A stretch of DNA of 64,000 nucleotides from Norana najaformis (taxonomy: Eukaryota; Annelida; Clitellata; Crassiclitellata; Hormogastridae): the NCBI GenBank assembly GCA_964023275.1, contig OZ029915.1, positions 36,273,073 to 36,337,072 on the forward strand, read 5' to 3'. The notes under the pieces were generated by a model that made no database searches, was not told the origin of the DNA, and worked only from the letters and a program-made list of their open reading frames with translations. The translations under genes and the position numbers were made by a program. Below, in pieces: positions 11,641 to 23,074 of this stretch. The first letter of the stretch is position 1; each line of letters begins with the position of its first letter.

Positions 11641-12218
11641 GGTTTATCTGAAGACTGAATTGTGAAATCGTTTGCCTATTTAACACTTAAATTCAATGTT
11701 TACATTTGTTAAACTCGCTAAAATTGATAACGTCTCACTTATACACAGCGAAGTTTCAACAACTGACTTATGCCTAAGGGTTCATGGAGGGACTAACTTA
11801 ACCTTGAACGCAACTATTAAAGTACATTATGTTGGAAATTTGAGCTTTTAGTCCAGCACACCCATTACAAAGACGGCTACTATACTCTTTTTTATCGTTG
11901 TCAGGATTGTTGAAAGCCAAGGAATTTCCTAAACGACATTCAGTTAAATGAGATAAAAATTACTTCTACAATGAGACAAATAGGCCTATATTTAGTTGGA
12001 AATAGTGCATGAAAAAACTGAAAACTAATGACGCGTTCGTCAGGAAATAATGACGAACAGATTGAGGTAAGAGAAATTGTTGGTAATATTTAGTTAATTA
12101 GTTTTAGTTAATCCACCAATTTTTCTCTACGATTCCACAGTGCGCCTTGAGTTGAGTTCAAGTGAAGCGTGAACATGGTAATTTCAATCAAGCACGAAAG
12201 GTGGAACGAATGACCTAC
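11641..12218. other. Intron 2, part next to exon 2
   Basis: AT-rich single-copy-looking sequence; nothing recognised. Confidence 0.4.
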
Positions 12219-12397
12219 CCTAGGTCGGAACTGTCCGTTAGGCGATGGAGGCTGTTGATGAAGAGCTCGTGTCCGGCCAGAGAACCAGTGACCACTCCGA
12301 AGGCCGCCCAGTTGTAGCGCTGCAGCAGACTAAGCATCGCTTGGCTCTGGTGCTCGACTGATGGAGTCATCTGAAGGATCGTCGATTCAGGATTTGG
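12219..12397 (-). CDS. GRIN2: GluN2-like receptor, coding exon 2
   Basis: The acceptor TCTATTTGCAG precedes 12397 and the donor GG|GTAGGT follows 12219. The 179 nt encode residues 146-204 plus two bases of Gly205. The reading includes QMTPSVEHQSQAML, then R-Y-N-W, then FGVVTGSLAGHELF. This is the characteristic central stretch of NMDA-receptor ATDs, where a conserved P-S-[IV]-E-H-Q loop leads into a helix and then a V-V-T strand. It enters in phase 0, matching exon 1, and leaves in phase 2, matching exon 3. A (TAG)n microsatellite begins only about 75 bp upstream in intron 1. The frame runs into a TAG just past the donor, so the exon cannot extend further. Confidence 0.87.
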
Positions 12398-12469
12398 CTG
12401 CAAATAGAGTTCATGACTCACATAGTTCCTTTATGGCCCTCTTTAATGAGATGGTTATAGCACGTTACA

Positions 12470-12542
<73 letters not shown>

Positions 12543-12900
12543 GGTAGTAGTAGTAGTAGTAGTAGTAGTAATAGTAGTAGTAGTAGTAATAATAAAATAA
12601 TAATAATAATGATAAGACAATTTATATAGCGCCGTAGCACGACCAGGGCAGAAGAAAAGGGCGCTGTACATGAGTTAAAAATCAATAAGATATCTTAAAA
12701 AGATGTCTTGAGCGGTGACTTGAATGTGTCCAAGGATGGGACATTCGTCACATAGCCACGAAGACTGTTCCAAGCACTGGGCCAGGCGACAGCGAAGGAA
12801 CATTCGCCGAACCTAGGGAAGACTGAGGGACATGCCGTTAAAGCTAGATAATGTCTGAGATGCTGGCATTTCGATTCCTTTAAGGTTTGCTCACACGTTC
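12470..12900. repeat. (TAG)n microsatellite joined to a dispersed-repeat-like module
   Basis: About 130 bp of TAG/TAA trinucleotides run into AATTTATATAGCGCC..GGGCGCTGTACA and then a non-coding module with GATGTCTTGAGCGGTGACTTGAATG. A similar order (TTTATATAACGCC, AGGCGCTGAAACATGG, AAGATGCGTCTTAAGG) follows a microsatellite near 42840-42930. This suggests a mobile module anchored on simple repeats. It lies in intron 1. Confidence 0.6.
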
Positions 12901-13422
12901 GAATAAAACAGAATGAAACATTTCCAGATTTGGTAGTTGATACGACACTGAGATTCTGACAGACATCGGAACCACAGACATGTCGAAGTACCAGGATGTT
13001 TGTTTAAGGCAGAGGCAGAGACGTCTCAAAAGCGCATTAAACACCCAACGGTTTTATTATCTTGTTTTGATGCCGGTTTGTTTGTGACTGGTTTGGCGAT
13101 TGGTTCCTTGGTCTAGTTATTTCAATCCTGCCCTTAATTACTTCATCACACGCATCTGAAGAACGTCGGGTAAATCTACATGTGCTATGCCTACACCAAT
13201 TTCAACGTACTACTGATTTATTAAGGTCTACATGTATGTACTGCACAACTTCTGCCATGTGTTCAACATTCTTATATTAGCGTTTACTATGAATACACGC
13301 ATGTACATTGATGCAGATTAGTGCTACATATTTATAGCAAATGCTATATCATTAACTAAAGACGCCAGATAATTTTTTCTCTCTCAAAAGAGCCTGCGTA
13401 ACGAAAAAACATATAGAGACCC

Positions 13423-13462
13423 GCAAGAAAAAAGCCTCGGGCATTAGTAGCTTTTTTCTTGC
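13423..13462. repeat. Perfect 13-bp inverted repeat (hairpin)
   Basis: GCAAGAAAAAAGC and GCTTTTTTCTTGC flank a 14-base loop in intron 1. No function can be assigned. Confidence 0.75.
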
Positions 13463-13739
13463 AGGTACCAAGGGAGACTGGGGTGTCCAGCAGCAGAATA
13501 ATTGAAATCGAAATTCTACCTGGTCCGGGGAGTAATCCGGACACCTTCATACCCAGAGCGACGGCCAGTTCGTTGTGCTAATTCTTTCGCGCAGGCAGAG
13601 CTAATTGGAAATTCCAGGCAGGTGGGCTCACTGTCAGGCGGGGCCGATAAATGCGTTAGCGAGACCGGCTAATAAGGCAATGTCATCGGCTGTATCACAT
13701 TAGGGGGTCGTCGAAGGCCGCCTGTAGACGCCCGTTTGT

Positions 13740-13870
13740 ATGTTCTGCTCCGTGGCAATAAGTTACCCGACATGACGTCACGAGGACATTTAGATACCCG
13801 CCATATCCGATGTGATATATAGGCCGGCGCTTAAACGCCAGAGAACGCAATAAAGACGGCAAAAGCCGCG
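13740..13870 (+). promoter_or_regulatory. Promoter- or LTR-like cluster (CRE, TATA, AATAAA)
   Basis: Within 85 bp are a perfect palindromic TGACGTCA (13773-13780), a TATATA box (13816-13821) and AATAAA (13849-13854), in locally GC-richer sequence followed by degenerate GGACACAGAA-type repeats up to 14010. The order TATA then AATAAA is what a short LTR would show, but no partner LTR or target duplication is visible. An antisense intronic promoter is the alternative. Confidence 0.25.
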
Positions 13871-14219
13871 GTCGTCGTCATCAAGCAGACGAAGCCAAAA
13901 CAGAGGCACAGAAGGACAAACAAGGACAAAGAGACGAATAAGGACACAGAAGAACACAAACGGACGCAGATGGACGCAGCAGGATGCAGAAGGATGCAGA
14001 AGGACATTCGACCAATCGTCGACTTGAGAATTTTACAGAATTTTTGCCCAGATCAAGAGCTCAGAAGTGTGTGTTTCCAACGATGCTTTACACGCATTTA
14101 AACGATTATGTCGTATACTATAGTTCATGTGGTCACGCCTAGTCACAAGAAGTAAGACAGTTCTGTGGAGTAAAGAATAACATGTAATTACTGCATTTGA
14201 TTTAACAATAATTAGCTCC

Positions 14220-14657
14220 TCAAATTTAGAGGCCAGTGTCGTAATGTCCGTAAACTTGTCTCAACTGCGCAATCCACCTATTTGTCTTATTTGGTTCCTA
14301 ATTGATTCTATTCTTCTAGGTTGTTATGGCAGGCGGTAAACAGCATCTACCCTAACAAATTCAAATATTTTACCTAGCTCTTCATCACATTTTCCCCTTG
14401 CCGACAGGTTCTTGTGTTTCTTTCTGACAAAATCTCGGCCCTAAGACCCAACTTTTCTAACGTTCCCTTCTCATCTGAAAGCCTTTATTATCCTAAATTT
14501 TCACTACCGATTCTCAGCGTGCTCCAGCCAACAACTTTGAGCGGGATTCGTAATATCGTTTTCTCATCCCACGATAAAAATGTGCCTTGGACCTCATTCC
14601 TACCCCTCTTTTAATAGAATGATTGAATGTCTTGGACCAAATTATCGCATCCATTGT

Positions 14658-14697
<40 letters not shown>

Positions 14698-16135
14698 GCT
14701 GCTTCCCGGCCAGTTTCGCTCATGTAACAGTTTACCCTCTACTTAAAAAGCCATCTCTCCCTCCTGATGATCTATCAAACTATTGCCCCATTTATACTCT
14801 CAATTTTAGTTTCAAAATCCTGAAAAATATTAACCAGTCGTTTGAGTAATCACCTTTCGTTCTAAAACCAGTACTTTCCTTTCCAATCTGCCTACCGTAT
14901 ATATCATTCCACTGAAACCGCACTACTAACCGTTCACAATTACATAATCAACTCCATGGCCCAGAGAAAAGTAACTGCTCTTATTCTCCTTGACCTATTT
15001 GCCGCTTTTGATACTGCTAATTACGACAAACATGGCCTTCATGGCCTCGAACGATTTGATCTTTCTGGCTCCGCTGGTTCGCATCTTACCTGCGCCCTCG
15101 TATACTCAGTCAGTTCATGTTAACCAACTCACTTCTGCGCCTACTGTCATGAATTGCAATGTTCCACAAGGTCCTGTGCTGGACCCGCTCCTGTTCACAT
15201 TATATACGACCCCACTCGGTTCACAACTTAGTGAACTGACAGCTCTAGCTCTCTTGACTACCATTCGTACGCTTACGATACCCAGCTATCCCCCCTACCA
15301 ACTACCTGCTTCCGTTTTGGTGATGTTCAGTCTTGAGTGACTAGTAATAAAATTCTTCTGAATCCTTCAAAACTGAACTACTTTTTCTAAGCACAAACCA
15401 ACAACTCCGCAAATTTGATAGCCTTACGTATATTCAGTTGGACGGCTTGCTTGTCAATTGTACTGAATGTGCATACAGTCTAGGCATAATATTTTACTCC
15501 ATCGTATCATTCTCTAATCATTTTGGCGTCACATACAGATCAGCTCAATTTCACATACGAACATTCGCAGAATCAGATCTGTTTTGCCTCAAACTGTTTT
15601 AATCCCACTAACCAATGCATTAGCAGACTTGACTACTGTAACTCAGTTCTTATTGGCATCAATAAGAGAGATCTGCACAAACTACAAATGGTTCAAAATT
15701 CTATGGCTAGAGCCATAACAGAAACATCTAAAGTATCGGCATATTACAGCAATAATGCATTCGTTACACTGGTTGTCCATCGAGCAAAGAATCCAGCTAA
15801 GAGCTGTCTTGAAGTTCACAAAGCACCACATTTGTATCAGGACAGTGTTAGGTTCTCGAGCGTTCTCGGTTGGAATTCGCTGTCACGTTATATTTGTTCT
15901 GTTAAGTCTGTGATGTCATTCGGGCCTAATCTTAGGACCCATCTGTTTCAACTTGCTTGCCCCCGGGTGGTCTAACTTCTTATTTCTCTGACCTATCGGA
16001 ATTTGACCTGGCTTTCCAAAAGATTCTGATTTTGATTATGATTTTACTTGAAGCGACCATCGATTGATGCCGCTGGAATTAAAATAACGGCACCAGGTAA
16101 ATCTTGTGATTAGATTTAGATTTAGATTATTATAT
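14220..16135 (+). mobile_element. CR1/L2-like LINE, 3' two thirds of the polymerase ORF plus 3' tail, decayed
   Basis: Pieces in three frames keep the order of a non-LTR reverse transcriptase: Q-S-T-Y-L-S (14252), a TDKIS-like FLSDKISALR (14417), PLLKKPSLPPDDLSNY (14740), LILLDLFAAFDTANYD with the first catalytic Asp (14970), VPQGPVLDPLLFTLYTTPL (15160), SRLDYCNSVLIGINKRDLHK (15620) and, near 15870, WNSL..LRTHLFQLACP. The YADD block is scrambled by frameshifts near 15270. It ends in a 3' untranslated part with CCATCGATTGATGC and a TTAGATTTAGATT tail. A (TC)15 microsatellite at 14661-14690 interrupts it. It lies antisense in intron 1 of the receptor gene. Confidence 0.85.
14661..14690. repeat. 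(TC)15 microsatellite
   Basis: Pure TC dinucleotides inside the LINE fragment. Confidence 0.95.
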
Positions 16136-18150
16136 ATATATATATGGCTGATTAGACCAGATTGTTAGGCGTCTTCATTTGATAAATAATATTATTAAGG
16201 TCTAATGCGGTCAACAGTTTTTATGGTCAACTGTATGCAGTAAGTTCAACGGTACACGCCATCGGATCAACTTAATGGAGCCTTTGATGATGAACTTACC
16301 GTTACCGTGAATTATAACCGACAACAATGACAGCTTCTTACTTGTGATCAGTCATGTGCATCGACTGTTACCATTGCACCAGCGCTCGTCCGAATTTATG
16401 GTAATCGACTTCGAATTCAAGTCCGTATCAGATAAATAACACTGCTTGTCCAGCTCGTTCGTAAAGCCATAACACCGTAAATTACTCGATCCTAAATAAG
16501 TCTTTATATTGAAACACTGGATTATTCGACGATCCTAACTATGTGTAGTATACATGTTTGACGTTTTTATATGCACCTTCGCATATGAAATACGGTAACC
16601 AGGCAGTTACGAAACGCATTTTGCAACTGCACATCAGCAGCACAATTTTACGGCTCTATGTATCAGGAGATCGAGGGAGGTGAATCAGACATATTGTGCC
16701 TACACGGGAGGTTCGAGCGGCAACGGCCGTCAAAGACTTATGAAGGCAAGGCTTTGAAGCGGGGCATAGATGAAGTGAGTCGTTCTATCTCGAAGGGGAA
16801 ACAACCGCCGAGGCCGTTGCATTAATGAGCGCTTGATCGATAGACGATCATCTCTGGTCGCCAGGATCAAGTCAGAAATCATACTCGTGACTGGTGCATA
16901 CACAGAGCTGCAGTTTCGCGCGGGTAATGGACGGAGCTGAAAGACAGTAGACCACGAGGCTTCATCGATACAAACGACGAAGACCACCACCGCCACATGA
17001 CCAGCACCCGACGACCATCAAACCCAGTGCCAATGATGCTGACAGTCGCAAATCTCGGCCGACATCTCGGCCGACGCTTCAGCAGACGCCTTGCAGACAT
17101 CGAGACCAAATCGACTGATAGCAATGCTCCGATAGCAGTCTCTTTCTTGTGGGTTGCGTAGTTCGAAGACTGATCGTATTTTGCCCAATACGTACCGGGC
17201 TTCGAACCCTGATAGCATGAGACTTTAGATGGTTTGCAATCAAACATCAGGCAACTGTGATCTCAGCGGATGCCGATACCTGAGTTGAAATACTGAATGA
17301 CAGTTAAGTCAGCTAATTAGACCATTCCTAGTCCGTTTTCACGGCCGACATCTTGACCGATCAGCAGTGTTGTGTGGTTCGACAGGCAAGCCGACACTTT
17401 GGGCCGACAGTATGTGACTTTCTAATCGCTGAGCGACAGCCTTAGGTTTTCGCCAAAAGTCCTATAAACCGACCGCATTGAATCAGTCGGTTGCTTGAGG
17501 AGGATCTGTTAGCGCCAGGGACGACAGCTAGGACGCCTAACAGGGACCGGCCAAATAGCCAAAGCTGTCGTGATTACAATTACAATTTTTCACATGGCAT
17601 CTTTGGACAACCCCACTGACTTGACGCAGCGCTCGAGAATAAGCTGGTGCCATGCGCTTAGCTTTTAAGTTGCGCTTTAGAAATTTCGAGTTTACGATTT
17701 CGATTACGACGGCTTCCAGTGTAAAAATTAAACCAAACAAATAACTCTATTCTCAACTAAACGTATTTACTCGCAGGATCCCAAACTACGGGAGTGGGTG
17801 GCAGGACACGAATCTGAATCTGAAAGAGCGCCCGCTCAGAGCGTGATGAAGTGCAAAAAGATACATTTGTCACCTGCGGGGGCCTGAAATATGAAGTTTC
17901 GCTACTGCGCTCTCGATGTGGCACAGGACAGGAAGTCTAGTTTTCTTGTGATGTGCAGTAACTAGAAGAGTCGAAACGCATGTGCTGACGTGACGATGAC
18001 AATTACATGGCATTTATACCTTCGTCCTGTCGACAATTGCAAACCGCTCTGCTACTTGGGGTTTAGTGCTGTCAGTTTGGGAGAGTTTCAGAGGAGCTTT
18101 CTGAAGTGGAGCTACATAATTGCCTAGCAGTGATTACGATCACGACTTAC
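16136..18150. other. Intron 1, part next to exon 1
   Basis: There is no recognisable host exon. Minus-strand ORFs at 16730-17247 (up to 122 codons) have no identifiable domain and overlap in several frames. A GATTACGA-tail repeat lies at 17600-17712. Confidence 0.5.
17600..17712 (+). repeat. GATTACGA-tailed retroelement 3' end
   Basis: Nearly the same sequence as 9165-9285: CAACCCC[AT]CTGACTTG, CAGCGCTCG, AATAAGCTGG, AGCTTTTAAG, GAAATTTCGAGTTTACGATT. Confidence 0.75.
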
Positions 18151-18585
18151 CTGCACAATTCCAGAGTTGTCTTCGGCTAATACTATAACCGGAAGTCCCA
18201 GGAAGTTGGCAATCTGAAGCAGGAATTCGGCGGATGCTGATTTATAATCGACCCACTCCTGTTCGCTGAGATAGAAAATTAGAGATGCCTTCCTGACAAG
18301 GATGCTGTCGCAAAGTATCTTCAGCACCTCAGGTGGACTGAATTCGGTCAGCTCGATGTGGAGGAAAGTCAGGTGGTATCGACCGTGGAAGGTCATTGTC
18401 TTATCGCGATTGATGGAGTCGATGGTTCGTGTTAGGTACGATACGTACGTGCGTCGGTAGAAGGCATGACTCTTGGTGATGAAGACAAGCAACAGGGTGT
18501 CTTTGTCGGTGAAGGAGGATGACTGTGCCAGACTGGACCAGACGCTGACGAGGGACACCACCAAAACGATCCACGATAGCCGCAT
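18151..18585 (-). CDS. GRIN2: GluN2-like receptor, coding exon 1 (signal peptide and first half of ATD lobe 1)
   Basis: This exon encodes residues 1-145 and ends with the donor CAG|GTAAGT (intron at 18150-18145), phase 0. The start is placed at the ATG at 18585, whose product begins MRLSWIVLVVSLVSVWSSLA, a textbook signal peptide. An in-frame ATG 21 bp upstream (18606) is less likely, because a TTTGCAG acceptor ends there and would place an exon start at 18596, after that ATG. After the leader come alternating strands and helices typical of the periplasmic-binding-protein fold. The exon closes with a segment reading NFLGLPVIVLAEDNSGIVQ, which resembles the lobe-1 strand and loop of invertebrate NMDA receptor 2. 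The product would be secreted into the ER and form the outer extracellular domain. A further 5' untranslated exon probably exists upstream. Confidence 0.85.
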
Positions 18586-18606
18586 GGCAACAAATACTGC
18601 AAACAT

Positions 18607-20470
18607 ACACCAAAATGATCAAAAATGACTAAAATGATCCTTGATAGCGTCATAAATATATTGGTAAATAAATTGTAAACACAACTCGGCAGATTGAGAA
18701 CAAACCGTTTAGCTACATATGTAAAGTTAATTATTTGAAATAACTTCTTATTTGAATTATTGTTGCTTTTGACTTTAAAGGGGTAGAACTACTCGTTCCA
18801 TGTAGATAATCCTCCCTAGATTTTTTGCTTGTATTGTAAGCTTGTTTAAAAATATTGAAGTCAACAAAAAACCTGATAGATTATCTGCTTCTGTATCTGC
18901 TAGCATCATTTGGCCGACAAGTCTTCTTCTATCGGATGCGGTTGGTACCCAGCCAGGTGCAAGCTTCGTATTCAGCGAGATGAAGAGCTATTAGCCCGCC
19001 AATGAAACGTTTTTAAACAGACAGACATGGACAATGTGCACCACTGTTTGCACTGCGCCACAGCTGCACGAATGATCAGTGGCTTGTCAAATCCCATTTG
19101 ACGAGGTTTTATGTACAGCAACCCTGCCCCGTCTGCATTCGGTTAAGAGCAAGTTGAAGTCTGGAAGACAGACAGAAAGGTCAGCGATGACAGAGTGGTT
19201 AGCCACATCCGCTACTACCCATTCGTCTCTCCAGCTCGAAAAAGCTGTCATGTCCCCCATGCTTCCAACTAAAAACATCTGCGTGTAGGCCTATACGCTT
19301 CAGTTATAGCCTATCCTCTTTTCTTTGGACACGCGGGATTGGACGGTAGATTTGGACGGTAGCTTTCTCCGTAGGCTAAATCGGGTCCATCCAAACTCCT
19401 TAAGTTAATCCGAAGGATAATCTTCACATCGCCATTAGCGGCAACCGTAATTTGTCTATTCGGCTTCATTTTGTCAGATTTCCATGCTATTGACTAGATA
19501 ATGCTATTGACAATATTACCTAAATTTACTAATATAATCGCGAGCAATCTACGCTCATGTACATGTAATATAACTCGAATCCAATGACTTCTATAGCGCA
19601 CTGTTCATAGTATACAAGTCATCATTGGTCGCTTCAAGTAAAACCGTAGTGAAAATCGTAATCTGTTGGAGGATTCTGGTAGAAATGGAATAGGTAAACC
19701 AGAAAAAGCAGCTGAGTACAATCAACAAAACAAAGCGCACAGTGAAAACCTTGATTTAAAGAATCATCGATAAATGCATAGTTCTCATGCATATATATAT
19801 ATATATATATATATCGGCCAACAAAACGCTTCAGTCTTGTGTGTTGACAGTTGGTTGAAGAAAAACAGGATCTGAAGAGAGAAATCGATACCAATGATGG
19901 CCTGGAGATGTGACCGAAGCAAGGAATTGCCGTTGTGGCCCTCATCGATGCTTCGATCGAGACGTCTCTTGAGCCGACTTTCCAGGTTCTATGTCAGTCT
20001 GAGACAATGCGAACACCTGCCGCTAAGCACCTTCCAATATTAGAAGTCCCGACAGGTGCAACGTGAGCCCTCTGCCGTTTCTGCTCAACGTCGCACAACC
20101 TAAGCTGTTTGTGTAGAAAACTAGACAAACTGAAACCAAATCAACTGTAGTCGAGCTCTCGAGCATCTGATGTGTGCATTCAGTTGCTGGATCGCTATTA
20201 CTCGTTTTTGTATATGCTTTACAGTGTAGTATCGAAGAGCTATAGTAATCGTTGGTAATTTTCCCGACAGAAGCTAATTTTTGAATTGCATTGTTTTTTC
20301 TGATCGGGTAATCATCTGCAATCAGCTGATGTAGTTTATACAATCAGCCTCACTCGTTCAGCACATTTTGATTAACATTTTACCAAACAAGCCTGAATTT
20401 TGATTGGTTTATAGCTGCCCTGCATCATTAATTTTTCAACCTGGCATCCTGTTATTGCAAAGCAATTAGT
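18607..20470. other. 5' flank of the GluN2-like gene
   Basis: No first untranslated exon or promoter can be picked with confidence. A (TA)n run lies at 19791-19814. ORFs at 19079-19288 and 19634-19945 show no domain. Confidence 0.4.
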
Positions 20471-20643
20471 TCTGCATTTATCAAGCGTAACTATCTAATA
20501 ACTAAAGCATCAATCGATGGCGCTGAGCAATTGTGAGTGAAAACTTGCTAGAGTTCCCTACAGAGTAACCGTCTCAGGGAAGGATGCTCGAATCCGTGCT
20601 CTCTGTGTTACAAGTCGAGCACTCTAGCCAATCGGCTGTCATG
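20471..20643 (-). mobile_element. tRNA-derived SINE, copy 2
   Basis: The complement reads GCCGATTGGCTAGAGTGCTC (A-box region), CGACTTGTAAC (anticodon-arm region), a B-box-like GATTCGAGC, a body with GGTTACTCTGTAGGGAAC and CTCAGCGCC, then CATCGATTGATGC and an A-rich end. This is the same order as copies 3 and 4. Confidence 0.8.
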
Positions 20644-22429
20644 TCCCTCAGTAACTGAGCACTGTCAAACATGTTGACGTCAATAATAACTTGCATATAG
20701 GTGCAATAAATGACTTTGATGTTTCAGTCATCATTTGTAAAGGTAACACGTGTATATGCTCGAAGAACCTTTTGACTCAGGTGTAAAACAACGAGCGTAA
20801 ACCAACGACATGACCACTCGATTTAGGTTAATATTCCCTCACTGACCCAAAAAAAGAGGGAGGGTAGCGTGGGAAGTAGATTGGCATGCCACGGACTGTC
20901 ACTAAGTATTTCGCGAGCTCGATTAGCTTCATTTCACTGTGCGTGCCAGTGTCATATCCACAGCACAAGCCGTATTTCATTCGTGCGAGCATTGCTGTGG
21001 ACGCTTTAATTGTTTTGATATGTATTGCATTAGGCTACGTTAGGACCAATAAGCTATACAAGTCAAGCTCAAAACAAAACAGATAAGGCCGCAAATGGAA
21101 GATAGTTCACGTTACCGATCTTATCGATGGCTAGCATTTGAAGCCTATTGGTGTAATATTATGGGCCTAAATAAATAATGGTACATAGATCAATAGGTGT
21201 TTTAGGCGTCTTGTTGCCTATAATAGCTTAATTATTACCAAGCACAGCTGGACCTGCTACCGAACCCCTTCCACCGTATCGATTACTATAGTTACATTCG
21301 TAATACTAGTGTGCCCGGAAGTACATTTCATCAATTGTCTAAAGCCATTGCTGCCTTAAGGTATACACTTTTGTTCGAAGCCTAGGAGAAGCCACATTAC
21401 TGATTCACAGTATGGGAGGCTCAGTTACTGATATTTGTTACCAGACCCTTATTTGATGTCTGTGTTCCGACCACATTAAAGTGTGTTACAGTCACTAAGA
21501 ACACAAGGGTTCAAGTGGCTTCATGGGTATTTACGCTTGTTTGGAATTCATTTCGCTGCGATGTATCGTGTCTCATAGTTCGAGTCACAAAAAGCCAGCA
21601 TGAATTTATTTCAGTCTTCGTATCATTCGTATTTATATAACGCGATATATCATGATAATTGCGACTCAAAAGAAGATGTTGCGTATTCAGTCAAGCGTGA
21701 AGATGCAAAGAGATGGCCCGGCAGTAGCGGCTTGTAAGTACACGTATAAGATTAATGAGCATACGACCTGAGGCTAAAACAGCAGAGTGGTCTTCTTCAA
21801 TTATTTTCATAAAATCCGCGTGTATCTATATGTATATAGGCCTATATCGATTAACTATAATTTGAAAATTCAATGAGTAGACGTATTAGAGTCGTAAAAT
21901 CGTAATCGTAATCCCGAGATTTCTACAGCGCCTAACGATAGCCAGCTTATTCACAGGCGCTCAGTCAAAACAGAATCGATAGGCAAAAGTGTTCTGTTCC
22001 AGGCCAAGATCCAAGAGACGGGCAAGACAGAAAGCGAGGCAGCTACAATGGGTGATGTTTGGGATTGGAGTGGAAAGAGGGATAAGAAGAAGGGATTTTA
22101 AAAGCGTAAAAAATAAGCAGCTCGCATAGAAAACTTTAAAATAGTCCCAGAGAACTCGATGCATTAAAGGAATATAAAAATAATTATTAGTCCTTCTTTG
22201 CCTTCATTCGTGGTTCAATCGTCTGAATTTTCAAAAAAAACAATTGATAAATAAATTGATCTATTGAAGCCATTACAATTGATAAATCGTTTAGGCGACT
22301 AAAGCCATGGAACAATGACTTGACAAGTGATAAACTTTGCTGATAAAGTCAACCTATCTGTCAATGTTCTATGTTCACCCCTCCTTCCAATAAATATAGT
22401 ACGTGATCAATGAACACTGTTTCTTGTGG
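20644..22429. other. Gene-free, one repeat tail
   Basis: A minus-strand GATTACGA-tailed copy lies at 21890-22165. A 66-codon plus-strand ORF at 20886-21086 contains one hydrophobic stretch but has no recognisable family or splice context. Nothing else seen. Confidence 0.4.
21890..22165 (-). repeat. GATTACGA-tailed retroelement 3' end
   Basis: On the minus strand: TTGGATCTTGGCCTGGAAC, CTATCGATTCTGTTTTGACT, GAGCGCCTGTGAATAAGCTGG, then GAAATCTCGGGATTACGATTACGATT. Shares its whole length with 50340-50578 and 56840-57140. Confidence 0.75.
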
Positions 22430-22735
22430 TGCCAACACCAGAACAGTTTTCGTTCCCAGACGTTCTCGCGGGGGCTGGTCCTATAGAGTTCGGAATTCGC
22501 TACCCAATTTATTTCGCTCTGTCACTTCTTTGATGTCCTTCAGGTCTGCACTTAAGACTCATTTGTTTCAATTTGCTTACCCACCGTAGCGTAACTTCTG
22601 GTTTCTCTGACCTACCGGAATTCAACCTGGCTTTTTCAACGGCCCGTAATCTATGATTACGATTTTACTTGAAGCGACCATCGATTGATACCTTGAGAAT
22701 TATGATAACGGCGCTGTAGAAGTAACTGACTTAGA
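22430..22735 (+). mobile_element. CR1/L2-like LINE 3' end (end of ORF plus tail)
   Basis: It reads W-S-Y-R-V-R-N-S-L-P.., then FRSALKTHLFQFAYPP and a stop, followed by GATTACGATTTTACTTGAAGCGACCATCGATTGATACC. This is the same 3' untranslated sequence as the LINE ending at 16135, and ends in TTAGATTAGATA. Confidence 0.8.
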
Positions 22736-23074
22736 TTAGATATATAAATTCTAATTCGAGTTATTATACATCTTACCAGTCAGTGAAGTTCAAGTAATAC
22801 ATAGACAAATCCATAAGAAGTTTCACTGACTGAAACTGTGTGAGCAGGAATTGCTTAATTAACTGAAAGCGGTGATGGTGGAACTGTTGGCTTCAATTAT
22901 ATTACATTTGAGTAATTAATGCTTGGCTAAAAACCACTGGAAGCTTGCTATATCGAAATCATTAATGATTTCATCTATTGCGCTAATAAATGCCGTAGTT
23001 TAGTTACTATAACTAAAGAGCGGAGTCCTGCGACGTCCGCCATCTTCATAACTCTTTAGCTCGAAAGCTTCAAC

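Larger units (their letters stand above)
1609..18596 (-). other. GRIN2: NMDA-type glutamate receptor gene, 5' part (five exons), runs off the left edge
   Basis: Five minus-strand exons join into one open frame of 363 residues. It covers a signal peptide and most of an iGluR amino-terminal domain, the extracellular clamshell that modulates gating and assembly of tetrameric glutamate-gated cation channels. Introns 1 to 4 are about 5753, 5162, 2932 and 2039 bp. Splice phases agree at every junction (0, 2, 2, 1), and all donors are GT and all acceptors AG. The ligand-binding domain, pore and cytoplasmic tail must lie beyond position 1. The subunit call rests on family resemblance read by eye: a PSVEHQ-type segment followed by a Q-A-M-L-x-L-L-x-R-Y-x-W helix, an AGHE motif, a VVLLYAS strand and an F-I-W-I strand, as in invertebrate GluN2 proteins. 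GluN3 is the main alternative. Confidence 0.85.

Noticed and set aside
16730..17247. Overlapping minus-strand ORFs up to 122 codons
   Set aside because: No recognisable domain, no signal peptide, and several frames are open over the same bases.
20886..21086. Small membrane protein gene
   Set aside because: One hydrophobic stretch in a 66-codon ORF is not enough, with no splice context and no recognisable family.
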